In this document: positions 17,101-25,566 of the stretch, piece after piece
Layout of the letters: the number at the start of each line of letters is the position of its first letter
Numbering within the stretch: position 1 is the first letter of the stretch
Source: Lustribacter sp965277075
GTDB lineage: Bacteria > Vulcanimicrobiota > Vulcanimicrobiia > Vulcanimicrobiales > Vulcanimicrobiaceae
Assembly (NCBI GenBank): GCA_965277075.1
Contig: OZ255707.1
Coordinates: forward strand, 2,728,001-2,792,000
Length of the DNA stretch: 64,000 bases
Direction: 5' to 3'
Notes under the pieces: model-generated
The model's database searches: none
Seen by the model: the letters and a program-made list of their open reading frames with translations, nothing else
Told to the model about the DNA's origin: nothing
Translations under genes and position numbers: made by a program

Positions 17101-19445
17101 CCGCGCAAGGTCGCGCCGAACCGGTCGCGCATATCGGCCACGATCGACGCGATGGCAATGTCGGCTTGCGCGTCGGTCAGCGTTGCGTCATCGCGCTGCA
17201 ACGTGACGCGCAACGCGAGTGATTTTTTTGCGAGATCGATTTGCGCGCCGCGGTATTCGTCGAAGACGCGCGCGTCCGAAACGTTCTCGTGCGCGCGTGC
17301 AGCAGCGGCGAGCGCGCTCGCCGGCACATCGGGCGCGAGAACGAAGGCGAGGTCGCGTTCGATGGCCGGAAATCTGGACGCCGCGACGACGGGCATGTTG
17401 ACGCGCTGCGGCAGCGCATCGATGTCGATCCAAGCGGCGACGACGTCGTCGTCGATCGCATACACGCGGATGAGTCGCGGATCGACGAGCCCGATGCTTC
17501 CGACCCGCGTCCCGTCGATCGTGATGTCGGCGCTCTTGCCCGGATGCAGATAGAGCGGCGTTGCACGGACCAGCGCCGCATCGCGTCCGATCAGGCGACG
17601 CACGGCGCCGAGTACCTCTGATGCAAGCGCGAGAAACGGCGCGCTCCGCCACGCGGGTTCCTCGACGCGCTGCGTCGCCGCGAGGATCGTTGCGACGTTC
17701 GTTTCGACGGGCGTGCTCTGCGTGTCCGTGAAGATGTGTCCGATCTCGAAGATGCGGTACGGACGCAACCGATCGCGCGCGACCATGGCAAGATGCGCGT
17801 GGAGCATGGTCGAGCGCAGATAGCGCTGGTCCTCGGAGAGCGGATTCGTTATCCGCACGGGCGCGGGAACGTCCAGGCCGAGGGCACGATCGCGTTCGGC
17901 GATCGATCCGGGTTCGAGCCCGAGCGTCATGCACTCGCGGAAGCCGAGCCCGGCCAGCATCAGCGCCATCGCGTTGTCACGTTCGAACGCGGCGCTGTTC
18001 AACGGTTGATCGAGGACGACCGGCATCGCAGCGGCGAGCCGATCGTAGCCGACGACGCGTGCAATCTCTTCGACGAGATCGGCCGCGATTGCAACGTCGG
18101 TGCGCCAAGGCGGCGCCGTTACCGCGAACGCATCGGCGCCGTCGGCGACGTCGAAGCCCAACGACCGCAGCGCGCCTGCGACCGCGTCGTCGGGGAGCGC
18201 AAAACCGAGCAATCGCAGGACGTCGCCCTTCGGCAGCACGATCGCCGGCGGCGGCGAGAGCCCTTGGCCGTACGGCAGCGGCGCGTGAACGTGTCCGCCC
18301 TCGGCGGCGAGCAGAAACGCGGCGCGCGCCGCGCCGTCGTCCGTCGAGGCCGGTGCAAGCGTCTTTTCGTTGCGTGTCGACGCCTCGGTGCGTAGGCCGA
18401 GGGCGACGCTCATGCGGCGAATGCGGGGGCCCGACCAGTTCGCGCTCTCGATGACGATCTCGGTCGTGCCGGCATTCACTTCGCTGACCATCCCGCCCAT
18501 CAAGCCGCCCAGACCCGTCGCTTGCCGCTCGTCGGCGATTACTAGAGCCGTCGCGTCGAGCGAGCGTTGCGTGCCGTCAAGCGTCGTCAGCGTTTCGCCC
18601 GGTCGCGCGTCGCGGACGATGATGTGCGCGTTCGCAATCTTCGCGTAATCGAAAAAATGCAGCGGCTGCGCCGTTTCGAGCATCACGAAGTTCGAGATGT
18701 CGACCAGGTTGTTGATCGGGCGTTGACCCGCGAGCGCGAGGCGCACGCGTATCCAGGCGGGTGCCGTGCGGACGGCAAGCCCGCCGACGCGCTGCACGAC
18801 ATAGCGGCGGCAGTCGAGACTTTCGAGCGTCACGCGGACGTCGCCGCTCGTTCCCGCGATCGCGGCGACGGCCGGCGGTTCGCGCAGCGCGACGCCGAAC
18901 GACGCTGCGAGCTCGCGAGCGAGGCCGAGCATCGAGAACGCGTCGACGCGATTCGGCGTCACGTCAACATCGAGGACCGGGTCGTCGAGACCGAGCAACG
19001 TCACCGCGTCGACACCGATCGGCATGTCGCGGTCGAGTTGCATGATACCGTCTTCGAACCACTCCGCTTCGAGCGCGAGCTCGCCGCCGGAGCACAGCAT
19101 GCCTTCCGAGGCGATGCCGCGCATCGTTCGCGGCTCGATCGTGAGCGCCGGCAGTTTTGCACCGATCGTCGCGACGGGCACGACCTGCCCTTCGGCAACG
19201 TTCGTCGCGGCGGTCGCGATCATCAGTTTGCGTTCGCGCCCTCCGTCGACCGTGCAGATTTGCAGACGGTCGGCATTGGGATGCTTCTCGATACGCTCGA
19301 TGCGCCCGACGACGACCCCGCTGATCGTCGGGCGCGTCTCGACGGCATCGACCGGAAATCCGAGCGCCGCAAGTCGCGAAACGATCGTTCCGCTCTCGCG
19401 CGGCAAATCGACGTAGTCGCGCAGCCACCCGATCGGAACGCGCAT
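17097..19445 (-). CDS. pheT: Phenylalanine-tRNA ligase beta subunit
   Basis: 782 residues from ATG 19445 (MRVPIGWLRDYVDLP, the standard PheT N-terminus), overlapping the pheS stop by one base. Domains in order: N-terminal strand, EMAP-II-like tRNA-binding OB fold (VGRIERIEKHPNADRLQICT, about residues 40-150), B3/B4 editing region, B5 domain, catalytic-like core, and a C-terminal ferredoxin-fold anticodon-binding domain (FPAIERDLAFVLA near the end). With PheS it forms the heterotetramer that charges tRNA-Phe and edits Tyr-tRNA-Phe. Length is normal for the bacterial family. Confidence 0.97.
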   Translation of the reverse strand: MRVPIGWLRDYVDLPRESGTIVSRLAALGFPVDAVETRPTISGVVVGRIERIEKHPNADRLQICTVDGGRERKLMIATAATNVAEGQVVPVATIGAKLPALTIEPRTMRGIASEGMLCSGGELALEAEWFEDGIMQLDRDMPIGVDAVTLLGLDDPVLDVDVTPNRVDAFSMLGLARELAASFGVALREPPAVAAIAGTSGDVRVTLESLDCRRYVVQRVGGLAVRTAPAWIRVRLALAGQRPINNLVDISNFVMLETAQPLHFFDYAKIANAHIIVRDARPGETLTTLDGTQRSLDATALVIADERQATGLGGLMGGMVSEVNAGTTEIVIESANWSGPRIRRMSVALGLRTEASTRNEKTLAPASTDDGAARAAFLLAAEGGHVHAPLPYGQGLSPPPAIVLPKGDVLRLLGFALPDDAVAGALRSLGFDVADGADAFAVTAPPWRTDVAIAADLVEEIARVVGYDRLAAAMPVVLDQPLNSAAFERDNAMALMLAGLGFRECMTLGLEPGSIAERDRALGLDVPAPVRITNPLSEDQRYLRSTMLHAHLAMVARDRLRPYRIFEIGHIFTDTQSTPVETNVATILAATQRVEEPAWRSAPFLALASEVLGAVRRLIGRDAALVRATPLYLHPGKSADITIDGTRVGSIGLVDPRLIRVYAIDDDVVAAWIDIDALPQRVNMPVVAASRFPAIERDLAFVLAPDVPASALAAAARAHENVSDARVFDEYRGAQIDLAKKSLALRVTLQRDDATLTDAQADIAIASIVADMRDRFGATLRG

Positions 19446-20491
19446 TAGGCGCTTTGCTCGAGAAACGACGGGGTGTTTTCGACGAAGTCGCGGATGTCGT
19501 TCATCTCGTAACGCACCATCGCGATCCGCTCGAGCCCGCAGCCGAACGCCCAACCCGAGACCTGGGCCGGATCGTAGCCGACGGTGCGCAGGACGTTCGG
19601 ATGAACCATGCCCGAGCCGCCGATTTCGATCCAGCCGGAGCCGCCGCACGTGCGGCATTGCGCGCCCTCGCGCTGGCCGCTGCCGGCGCAGCCCGGACAG
19701 GTGGTATCGATCTCCGCGCTCGGCTCGGTGAACGGGAAGAATGACGGCCGGAAACGCACGTCTTGAACGGGTCCGAACAACTCGCGCATCATCCCGGTCA
19801 GCACGCCCTTGAGATGACCGAAGTGAATGCCTTCACCGACCATCAATCCTTCGACCTGATGGAACGCATAGAGGTGTCGCGCGTCGACCGCGTCGCGGCG
19901 GTATGCCTTGCCGGGCACGATGACGGCGATCGGCGGCCCCGACTCGCGCATTGCGCGCACTTGCATCGGCGACGTATGCGTTCGCAGTACGAGATCGGGG
20001 CGCAGATAAAACGAGTCGAGTCCCTCGCGCGCCGGATGGTCGGGCGGGATGTTGAGCGCGTCGAAATTGTTCGCGTCGGTTTCGATTTCGGGGCCCTGCA
20101 AGACCGCGAATCCGTGACGCGTGAAGTAGCGCCCGACGTCCATCATCACGCGCCGGATCGGATGGATCGAGCCGATGCGCGCCGGCGGCCCGGGCAGCGT
20201 CACGTCGATCGTTTCCGAGAGTTGCGCGTCGAGTTGTGCACGGGTGAGGCGCGCCGCGCTGTTCGCGAGCGCCGTTTCCATTCGTTCGACGGCCGCGTTG
20301 ATCACTTTGCCGGCCGTCGGACGTTGTGCCGGTGGCAGCGTGCCGATCCCTCGCCGGATCGTCGTCACCTCGCCGCTGCGGCCGAGAAATACGACGCGAA
20401 TCTCCTCGAGTGCGCGCTCGTCGGTGACGGCGTTCAGCGCGGCCGCAAGCCGCGTTTCCAGCACCGCGATGGTCGAATCAAGGTCCGTCAT
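19445..20491 (-). CDS. pheS: Phenylalanine-tRNA ligase alpha subunit
   Basis: 348 residues: N-terminal coiled-coil tRNA-binding arm, then the class II synthetase catalytic core with HPIRRVMMDVGRYFTRHGF (motif 1 region), VIVPGKAYRRDAVDARH (motif 2) and FGCGLERIAM (motif 3). Two CxxC pairs in TCPGCAGSGQ and CRTCGGSGW form a zinc-ribbon-like insertion seen in many bacterial PheS proteins. Activates Phe with ATP and transfers it to tRNA-Phe together with PheT. Preceded by a strong hairpin and a tiny gene. Confidence 0.97.
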   Translation of the reverse strand: MTDLDSTIAVLETRLAAALNAVTDERALEEIRVVFLGRSGEVTTIRRGIGTLPPAQRPTAGKVINAAVERMETALANSAARLTRAQLDAQLSETIDVTLPGPPARIGSIHPIRRVMMDVGRYFTRHGFAVLQGPEIETDANNFDALNIPPDHPAREGLDSFYLRPDLVLRTHTSPMQVRAMRESGPPIAVIVPGKAYRRDAVDARHLYAFHQVEGLMVGEGIHFGHLKGVLTGMMRELFGPVQDVRFRPSFFPFTEPSAEIDTTCPGCAGSGQREGAQCRTCGGSGWIEIGGSGMVHPNVLRTVGYDPAQVSGWAFGCGLERIAMVRYEMNDIRDFVENTPSFLEQSA

Positions 20492-20516
20492 CCCGGACGC
20501 TCAGGTTGGACAAAGC

Positions 20517-20546
20517 GAAACGCCCGGTCCTTCGACCGGGCGTTTC
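20517..20546 (-). terminator. Perfect 13-bp hairpin between the yqzL-like gene and pheS
   Basis: GAAACGCCCGGTC and its exact reverse complement flank a 4-nt loop. On the minus strand it begins 19 nt after the stop of the yqzL-like gene and ends 25 nt before the pheS ATG. The 3' flank is GCTTTGTCC, only a short T-run, so it may be an attenuator or an RNA-processing or stabilising element, not a full terminator. Its position inside the leader of pheST is suggestive of regulation. Confidence 0.6.
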
Positions 20547-20565
20547 GTGGTGTTGCGGCGGAAGC

Positions 20566-20667
20566 TCAGGCGCTGGCGGCCGTCGGGTTCAATCGCCGAT
20601 AAACCAAGTACGCGTTGACCGATCCGGTGGAGGCGAACAGTTTCCAGAAGAGCTCCGAGGTGCGCAT
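20566..20667 (-). CDS. YqzL-like small protein (33 residues)
   Basis: Starting at ATG 20667, with GAGAGGA 11 nt upstream, this frame encodes 33 residues whose core FWKLFASTGSVNAYLVYRRL matches the pattern of YqzL-like proteins (W-x-x-F-x-x-TG-x-x-x-AYL-x-Y), tiny proteins of unknown function. An ATG 8 codons upstream has no ribosome site. It follows a good promoter and precedes the hairpin and pheST, so it may also serve as a leader peptide: FWKLF has two Phe codons within five. Both readings are inference; the family match is by motif only. Confidence 0.6.
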   Translation of the reverse strand: MRTSELFWKLFASTGSVNAYLVYRRLNPTAASA

Positions 20668-20719
20668 CGGTGGTCGATTCCTCTCTGTCATTGCTGCGTT
20701 TTTCGCGAAACTTGAGCGG

Positions 20720-20748
20720 AGTATACCGCCTGTGAACCAGGTCGCCAA
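20720..20748 (-). promoter_or_regulatory. Sigma70-type promoter of the yqzL-like-pheST-cvpA unit
   Basis: On the minus strand TTGGCG (20743-20748), a 17-nt spacer and TATACT (20720-20725). Placed just after the stop of the methyltransferase gene and about 55 nt before the yqzL-like ATG. Spacing is ideal and both hexamers match consensus in most positions. Confidence 0.65.
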
Positions 20749-20759
20749 GACTTGACTTT

Positions 20760-21536
20760 TCACGCGCGACGCGACACGACGTAAAGAATGATGCTTCCGG
20801 CAACGGCGGCGTTCAGACTTTCGGCTCGGCCGCCTTGCTCGATTCGGACCGCGCGGTCCCAGCGCGGCAGAAATGCGCCCACGCCGTGACGTTCGTTCCC
20901 GACGGCAACGACCGCGTTCGTGGGAAGCTCGGCGCCCCAGAGCGGTTCACCGGTCAGATCTGCTGCGACGATCGGACGGCCCGCGGTGGCCGCGGCGGCA
21001 ATGACGTCCTCCGCATTCACCGTGGCGACCGGGAGCCGAAACAGTGAGCCCATGGCCCCGCGGACGACTTTCGGAGCGAATGGATCAACGCCGCCGGGCA
21101 TGGCCAGGACGCCGGCGGCGCCAAATGCTTCCGCGGATCGCACGAGGGCGCCGGCGTTCCCCGGGTCATTGATGCCGGCAAGCAGCAGGACGGGCCCGCT
21201 TCCTCCCATCACCTCGGCGAGGTTCGCACGAGGCAACCGGACCTCCGCGACGAGCCCCGGCGGTGTCGTGAGGTCCGAGAGCCGGGCGATGGCCTTTTCC
21301 GGTAGCGTGAAGACTGACAGGCCGGCCTCTTCGAGCGGCCCGATGAGGGCGACGTCGCGCTCCGCAGCGGCGGCTGTGGCGTAGAGGGCCGTAATAGAGA
21401 GTCCGCTCCCGTGCGCCTCCGCCAGCAGCGTCCTGCCTTCGATGAGGAAGCGCCCGTGCCGGCGGCGGCCGCTCCCGTCGAGGAGTTCCCGCGCTTGCGC
21501 CACGCGCGGATTCTGCGGGCTCAGGATGGTCGGCAC
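20760..21536 (-). CDS. SpoU-family (TrmH-type) RNA 2'-O-methyltransferase
   Basis: 258 residues from GTG 21536, which has GAAGG 7 nt upstream; the frame upstream of it is arginine-rich and antisense-like. The N-terminal substrate-binding domain starts with ILSPQNPRVAQARELL and the SPOUT knot carries INDPGNAGALVRSAEAFGAAGV, AVVAVGNERHGVG and ESLNAAVAGSIILY, the three SpoU motifs. It methylates a ribose in rRNA or tRNA using SAM; the exact target is not predictable. The pheS-T gene group lies immediately downstream on the same strand, as in many bacteria. Confidence 0.9.
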   Translation of the reverse strand: MPTILSPQNPRVAQARELLDGSGRRRHGRFLIEGRTLLAEAHGSGLSITALYATAAAAERDVALIGPLEEAGLSVFTLPEKAIARLSDLTTPPGLVAEVRLPRANLAEVMGGSGPVLLLAGINDPGNAGALVRSAEAFGAAGVLAMPGGVDPFAPKVVRGAMGSLFRLPVATVNAEDVIAAAATAGRPIVAADLTGEPLWGAELPTNAVVAVGNERHGVGAFLPRWDRAVRIEQGGRAESLNAAVAGSIILYVVSRRA

Positions 21537-21607
21537 CGCCGGACCTTCACGGCGGACTCGACGCGGCCTTGCCGAAGCGATGCGGCCGGATGCGACGGAA
21601 GGGCGAG

Positions 21608-21946
21608 ATGATTGCGATGGGTGCGATCGCATTGTTGATCGCGATCGGCGGACGCCAACTGCTCGTGATGCTCGGCCACTACAAAACCTGGGGGGCGCTG
21701 CTCGCCGCCGCGCTCGTCTTCATCGCGGTTCGCGAGCTGCGCGCCGCCTATGACCCCGCGTCCCCCGACGTTCGTGTCGAGGTGACCAAGGCCGGGGCGT
21801 ATTTTTGCGCGGCCGTGCTGGCGCTGTGGGCGGTGCTCGCGCCGGCGCGCTGGGTCTTCGGATCGTGCATCGTCGCCGCCGAAGTCGCCGTCGTTTTCGA
21901 TCTCATAACGCTTGCGGCACGAAGCCGCACCGCCGGAGGAAATTGA
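21608..21946 (+). CDS. Small membrane protein of unknown function
   Basis: 112 residues from ATG 21608, preceded by GGAAGG. Three or four hydrophobic helices: MGAIALLIAIGGRQLLVML, ALLAAALVFIAVREL, FCAAVLALWAVLAPA and CIVAAEVAVVFDLITLA. No known motif recognised. It is divergent from the methyltransferase and its TGA overlaps the ATG of the next gene, so it heads a plus-strand operon with the epimerase and NUDIX genes. Confidence 0.7.
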   Translation: MIAMGAIALLIAIGGRQLLVMLGHYKTWGALLAAALVFIAVRELRAAYDPASPDVRVEVTKAGAYFCAAVLALWAVLAPARWVFGSCIVAAEVAVVFDLITLAARSRTAGGN

Positions 21947-22824
21947 TGCGAATCTTCGTCACCGGAGCCAGCGGCTTCATCGGCCGCGCGGTCGTTCGGG
22001 AGCTCCGGCTACGCGGACATCGTGTCGCGGGCCTCGTTCGGAGCGACGCGGCGGCAGCGACGGTTCGCGCACTGGGCGCGGAGACGGTGCACGGCTCGCT
22101 CGACGATCTCGACGTGATCGAGCTCGCCGCACGCGAGCACAACGCGACCGTGCACGCCTGCGGCGTCGCCGGGCCGGAAGACATCGCGCGCGAGCGGCGC
22201 GCGCTGGAGCGGATGTTGGCGGTCGCCCCGACCGGTCACGCCTTCGTCTACACGAGCGGCGCATGGGTGTACGGCGACCGAGGCGACGCGATCGTCGATG
22301 AAGATGCGCCGCTCGCGCCGCTCGCAATCGTCGCATGGCGCCCTGCTCACGAGCAGATGGTGCTCGCTGCGGCGGCTCGCGGCATTCGGGCGATCGTCGT
22401 CCGGCCGGGCGTCGTCTTCGGCGATGGCGGCGGCATGGTCGGACGCCTCGTCGCGCAGGCTACGCCCGGACCCCTTCGCGTCGTCGGCGACGGCGCCAAT
22501 CGCTGGCCGCTCGTGCGGGTCGATGCGCTCGCAGAGCTCTACGCGTCCGCCGTCGAGCAGCCCGGAGCGGGCGGCGTCTACAATGCGCAGAGCGGCGCCT
22601 CGGTGCCCTACGTCGAGCTGGCGCGTGCCGCATCGCGCTCGGGCGGCGGCGATGGGACGATCGAATACATCACGCTCGAGAACGCTCGCGCGCAGATGGG
22701 TGGTTTCGCCGAGGCGCTCGCTCTCGATCTGCAGATTTCCTCGCAGAAAGCGCGCCGCGAATTGGGTTGGGAGCCGCACCATCCGACCGCGCTCGAAGAA
22801 CTCGCCAACACGGTCGTGCCATAA
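21946..22824 (+). CDS. NAD(P)-dependent epimerase/dehydratase family protein
   Basis: 292 residues; ATG overlaps the preceding stop (TGATG) and GGAGGAAATTG lies directly upstream. The N-terminus FVTGASGFIGRAVVREL holds the TGxxGxxG cofactor motif. The usual YxxxK is not clear: the position following YTSGAWVYG reads WRPAHEQM, so a conventional SDR active site is not evident, as in some atypical NAD-binding 'NmrA/YfcH-like' members. Substrate unknown. Next gene begins at the following base. Confidence 0.75.
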   Translation: MRIFVTGASGFIGRAVVRELRLRGHRVAGLVRSDAAAATVRALGAETVHGSLDDLDVIELAAREHNATVHACGVAGPEDIARERRALERMLAVAPTGHAFVYTSGAWVYGDRGDAIVDEDAPLAPLAIVAWRPAHEQMVLAAAARGIRAIVVRPGVVFGDGGGMVGRLVAQATPGPLRVVGDGANRWPLVRVDALAELYASAVEQPGAGGVYNAQSGASVPYVELARAASRSGGGDGTIEYITLENARAQMGGFAEALALDLQISSQKARRELGWEPHHPTALEELANTVVP

Positions 22825-23352
22825 ATGCGCATTCTCGAATCCCGGCGTATCTACGACGGCAACGTCGTGAATCTGCGCATCGACACCGTGGCCACCGGAA
22901 CCGGAACGCACCGGTGGGAGGTCGTCGAACACAGCGGCGCCGTCGTCGTCATCGCGCAGCCGGAACGCGACGAGATGGTGCTGGTGCGCCAGTACCGTCA
23001 TCCGCTCGAGCAACAGACCTGGGAAGTGTGCGCGGGCGGGATCGATCCCGGTGAGTCACCGCACGACGCCGCGGTGCGCGAATTGCGTGAAGAGACCGGC
23101 TTCCGCGCGCGTTCGATGCGGCGGCTGTGGTCGGCGTATTCGGCGCCCGGATTCTGCAGCGAGTTGTTGCACTTTTTCGTGACCGACGACTGGGAAGCCG
23201 GCGAGCCGGAACCCGATGCGTCGGAAGATATCGAAATCGCGACCTTCCCGGTATCACGGCTCTTTGAGATGATCGAACGCGACGAATTGCCGGACGCAAA
23301 GACGCAGATATCGGTATTGTGGGCGTTGACCGCGCGCGCGACGACCTCGTAG
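22825..23352 (+). CDS. NUDIX hydrolase, ADP-ribose pyrophosphatase-like
   Basis: 175 residues. The full Nudix box is present: G-IDPGE-SPHDAAV-RELREETGF, with VVVIAQPERDEMVLVRQYR before it and YSAPGFCSELLHFF after it, the arrangement of ADP-sugar pyrophosphatases of the NudF type. It would hydrolyse ADP-ribose or another nucleoside diphosphate sugar to AMP and sugar phosphate. Starts one base after the epimerase stop codon; overlaps the hydrolase downstream by 34 bp. Confidence 0.9.
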   Translation: MRILESRRIYDGNVVNLRIDTVATGTGTHRWEVVEHSGAVVVIAQPERDEMVLVRQYRHPLEQQTWEVCAGGIDPGESPHDAAVRELREETGFRARSMRRLWSAYSAPGFCSELLHFFVTDDWEAGEPEPDASEDIEIATFPVSRLFEMIERDELPDAKTQISVLWALTARATTS

Positions 23353-24200
23353 CGTATCTCGCCGCGCGTGACGACGCCGATGTCGACGTTGCGCCGGCGA
23401 TGCGCTCGCAGGTGTTGGCGGGGCGCCCCGGTGCCGGCGCAATCGTTCTGTTGCACGGGCTGACCGCGAGCCCGCCCGCGTGGCGCGTCGTGGCCGCCGA
23501 GCTTGCGGCGCGCGGCCGCACCGTGGTTATCCCGCGACTGCTCTTGCACGGCTACGCGGATCGGATGACGCCGGTGCTGCGACGGTTGCATCCGGAGGCG
23601 CTGATCGACGACGTACGCGCGATCGTCGATGCCGTCGCCGCCATGAACGAAGAGATGACGATTGCCGGTCACTCGCTCGGCGCGACGCTCGCGATCGACG
23701 CGGCACGCCGCGTGCCGGCCGTCGCGCGGATCGTTCCGGTCGCGCCGTTTCTCGGCATCGCGAGCGTTCCGCATGAACTGCACCCGCTGTTGATCGGTAT
23801 GATGGCGGCGATGCCGGATCTGTTTTTCTGGTGGAATCCCGTTCTGCGCGCGAACCTCGAGCCGGCGCATGGCTACCCGCGTTATCCGTTACGCGCGCTC
23901 GCGACGGGAATAAGCATCGCGGATGCGGCACGCGCGAGCGCACACCGGCCGCCGTTCGCGCGCGCGATCGACGTCGTGCTCAACGAGCGCGAGTCGTCGG
24001 TCAACAATCGCACCGCGCTTCGCCTCGCGCGCGATTGGCGGACCGCCGGCGCGTCGGTCGCGGTGCACCGATTGCGCGGCCTGACCTGGTCGCATGACAT
24101 CATCGAACCGGCTCGCAGCGCCGCCCGTCTCGCTCAGACGGCGCTCGTGCAGATCATCGACGGCGCACACGTCGCAACGGACCGCGAATGGCATCCGTGA
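23319..24200 (+). CDS. Alpha/beta hydrolase (carboxylesterase-like)
   Basis: 293 residues with a GTG start inside the end of the NUDIX gene; a later start cannot be excluded. The core fold shows IVLLHGLTASPPAW (oxyanion region), the nucleophile elbow IAGHSLGATLAID (Ser in GHSLG) and a likely catalytic His in GLTWSHDI or in IIDGAHVA near the end. Substrate unknown; resembles thermostable monoglyceride-lipase/carboxylesterase-type enzymes by the short lid (LFFWWNPV). Confidence 0.8.
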   Translation: MGVDRARDDLVAYLAARDDADVDVAPAMRSQVLAGRPGAGAIVLLHGLTASPPAWRVVAAELAARGRTVVIPRLLLHGYADRMTPVLRRLHPEALIDDVRAIVDAVAAMNEEMTIAGHSLGATLAIDAARRVPAVARIVPVAPFLGIASVPHELHPLLIGMMAAMPDLFFWWNPVLRANLEPAHGYPRYPLRALATGISIADAARASAHRPPFARAIDVVLNERESSVNNRTALRLARDWRTAGASVAVHRLRGLTWSHDIIEPARSAARLAQTALVQIIDGAHVATDREWHP

Positions 24201-24736
24201 TAACGTACGTCGCGTTGCTGCGTGCGATCAACGTCGGCGGCCGAAACTCGATTGCCATGCCCGCGCTGCGCGCGATGTGCGTCGAGCTCGGCCTGGTCGA
24301 ACCGCGCACCTTGCTGCAAAGCGGAAACCTCGTCTTCCGCAGCGCGATCGCTCGAACGAAACTCGCGCCGCTCTTGGAAGGGCAGACGGTGAAGCGATTC
24401 GCGGTGACCGTCGACTACGTCATCCGTTCCGCCGAGGAGTGGGCGCGTTTGATTGAGGCGAATCCGTTTCCGGACGCAGCGGTGCACGATCCCGCGCATC
24501 TCGTCGTGATGTGCTGCAAAACGGTTCCCGGCGCGCTCTCGCTCGCGGCGCTCGACGCCGCGATCCGGGGACGTGAATCCGTACGCGCCGCCGGTGCGAA
24601 CGTCTACATCACGTATCCCGACGGCATCGGCGATTCACGTCTAACGAACGCGGTGATCGAAAAGCATCTTGCGACGAACGGAACGGCGCGCAATTGGAAC
24701 ACCGTTCGTAAGCTCGCCGCGCTGACGGCGACGTAG
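24188..24736 (+). CDS. DUF1697 family protein
   Basis: 182 residues. YVALLRAINVGGRNSIAMPALRA at the N-terminus, then TLLQSGNLVFRS and LVVMCCKTVP, match the DUF1697 family, small cytoplasmic alpha/beta proteins of unknown function. Overlaps the hydrolase end by 13 bp and is the last gene of this plus-strand run. Confidence 0.88.
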   Translation: MASVITYVALLRAINVGGRNSIAMPALRAMCVELGLVEPRTLLQSGNLVFRSAIARTKLAPLLEGQTVKRFAVTVDYVIRSAEEWARLIEANPFPDAAVHDPAHLVVMCCKTVPGALSLAALDAAIRGRESVRAAGANVYITYPDGIGDSRLTNAVIEKHLATNGTARNWNTVRKLAALTAT

Positions 24737-24797
24737 CAGAACATTTCCGCCGCGCGGCGTAGACGTAACGCATGACGCAGATTTCACCGGTGCTTGC

Positions 24798-25208
24798 ATG
24801 ATTCGCCGACCGGCCGGCCTGTTCGTGGCGCTGCTGTTCCTCGCGAACTCCGGGTTCGCGCTCGCGGCGAGTCCGGTCACGGTCGCCGACGCCTGGGCCT
24901 TGCCGTCGAGCGGAGCCGGTGCGATCTACGCGACGATTGCGAACGCGGGCGAGGAGCCCGACCGGCTGATCGGCGCGACGACCCCGAATGCGGCGTCGGT
25001 CGAGTTACACGATACGTTGCACGGCACGACCGTCCAGCCGGCGATCGTCGTTCCGGCGCACGGTTCCGTCACGCTCGCGCCGGGCGGTGCATATCTCAGC
25101 GCCCTCGGCTTGAAGAGCGCGCTGCAGGCGAACGACGCCCTTCTGGTCCGTCTGCATTTCGAACGCGCCGGATGGATCGTTGCGATCGTGCGCGTGCGCG
25201 CGTCCTAA
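24798..25208 (+). CDS. PCu(A)C-family periplasmic protein lacking the usual copper ligands
   Basis: 136 residues with a Sec signal peptide (AGLFVALLFLANSGFALAA). The mature part follows the PCuAC fold: VADAWALPSSGAGAIYATIAN, ASVELHDTLHG, LAPGGAYLSALGLK. Family members deliver Cu(I) to cytochrome oxidase through an H-(x)n-M-x21-22-H-x-M site. Here only the first His (VELH) is kept; the later Met and the H-x-M are replaced (GGAYLSALG), so copper binding by the classic site is unlikely. No cytochrome oxidase genes are nearby. Its 3' end overlaps a convergent gene by 4 bp. Confidence 0.75.
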   Translation: MIRRPAGLFVALLFLANSGFALAASPVTVADAWALPSSGAGAIYATIANAGEEPDRLIGATTPNAASVELHDTLHGTTVQPAIVVPAHGSVTLAPGGAYLSALGLKSALQANDALLVRLHFERAGWIVAIVRVRAS

Positions 25209-25510
25209 CTCCAGTGGCCCTCGCGGTACACCCACCCGTGTGGACTTTGGGCCCAGTGGCCGGGAATCCATGCGGTACGTCCGTACGGACGCCGGACATA
25301 GTAGCCGCCTCGCCAGACGTAGCGGTTGCCGTTCCATTGCCAATACCCGGGGCGCCACGCGTAGCCTGGCCCCGGCAGCACCGGACGGCGTTCCACGATG
25401 GGGGCAGGCGGTCCGAACCGGACCGCTCCGTAGACCTGTGCGCTTGCCGCCTGCGCGAACACGGAAGCCGTGACGAGAGAAAGAGCGAGAATGAGTGCGC
25501 GATGTTTCAT
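25205..25510 (-). CDS. Secreted WxxGxW-repeat protein
   Basis: 101 residues from ATG 25510. A signal peptide (ALILALSLVTASVFAQAASA) is followed by a mature part made of aromatic repeats: WRPGYWQW, WRGGYYV, WIPGHWAQ and YREGHW, the YxWGxW/WxxGxW pattern of small envelope proteins of unknown role in diderm bacteria. Convergent with the PCuAC-like gene; rplT lies upstream on the same strand 56 bp away. Confidence 0.75.
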   Translation of the reverse strand: MKHRALILALSLVTASVFAQAASAQVYGAVRFGPPAPIVERRPVLPGPGYAWRPGYWQWNGNRYVWRGGYYVRRPYGRTAWIPGHWAQSPHGWVYREGHWS

Positions 25511-25566
25511 GCAAGCACCGTACCCGCTCCGACGCACGCGTTGCGCGAACTCAGCGAACGTTAACG

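Noticed and set aside
22009..23013. 334-codon minus-strand frame across the epimerase and NUDIX genes
   Set aside because: Antisense to two genes with complete motifs; no recognisable domain.
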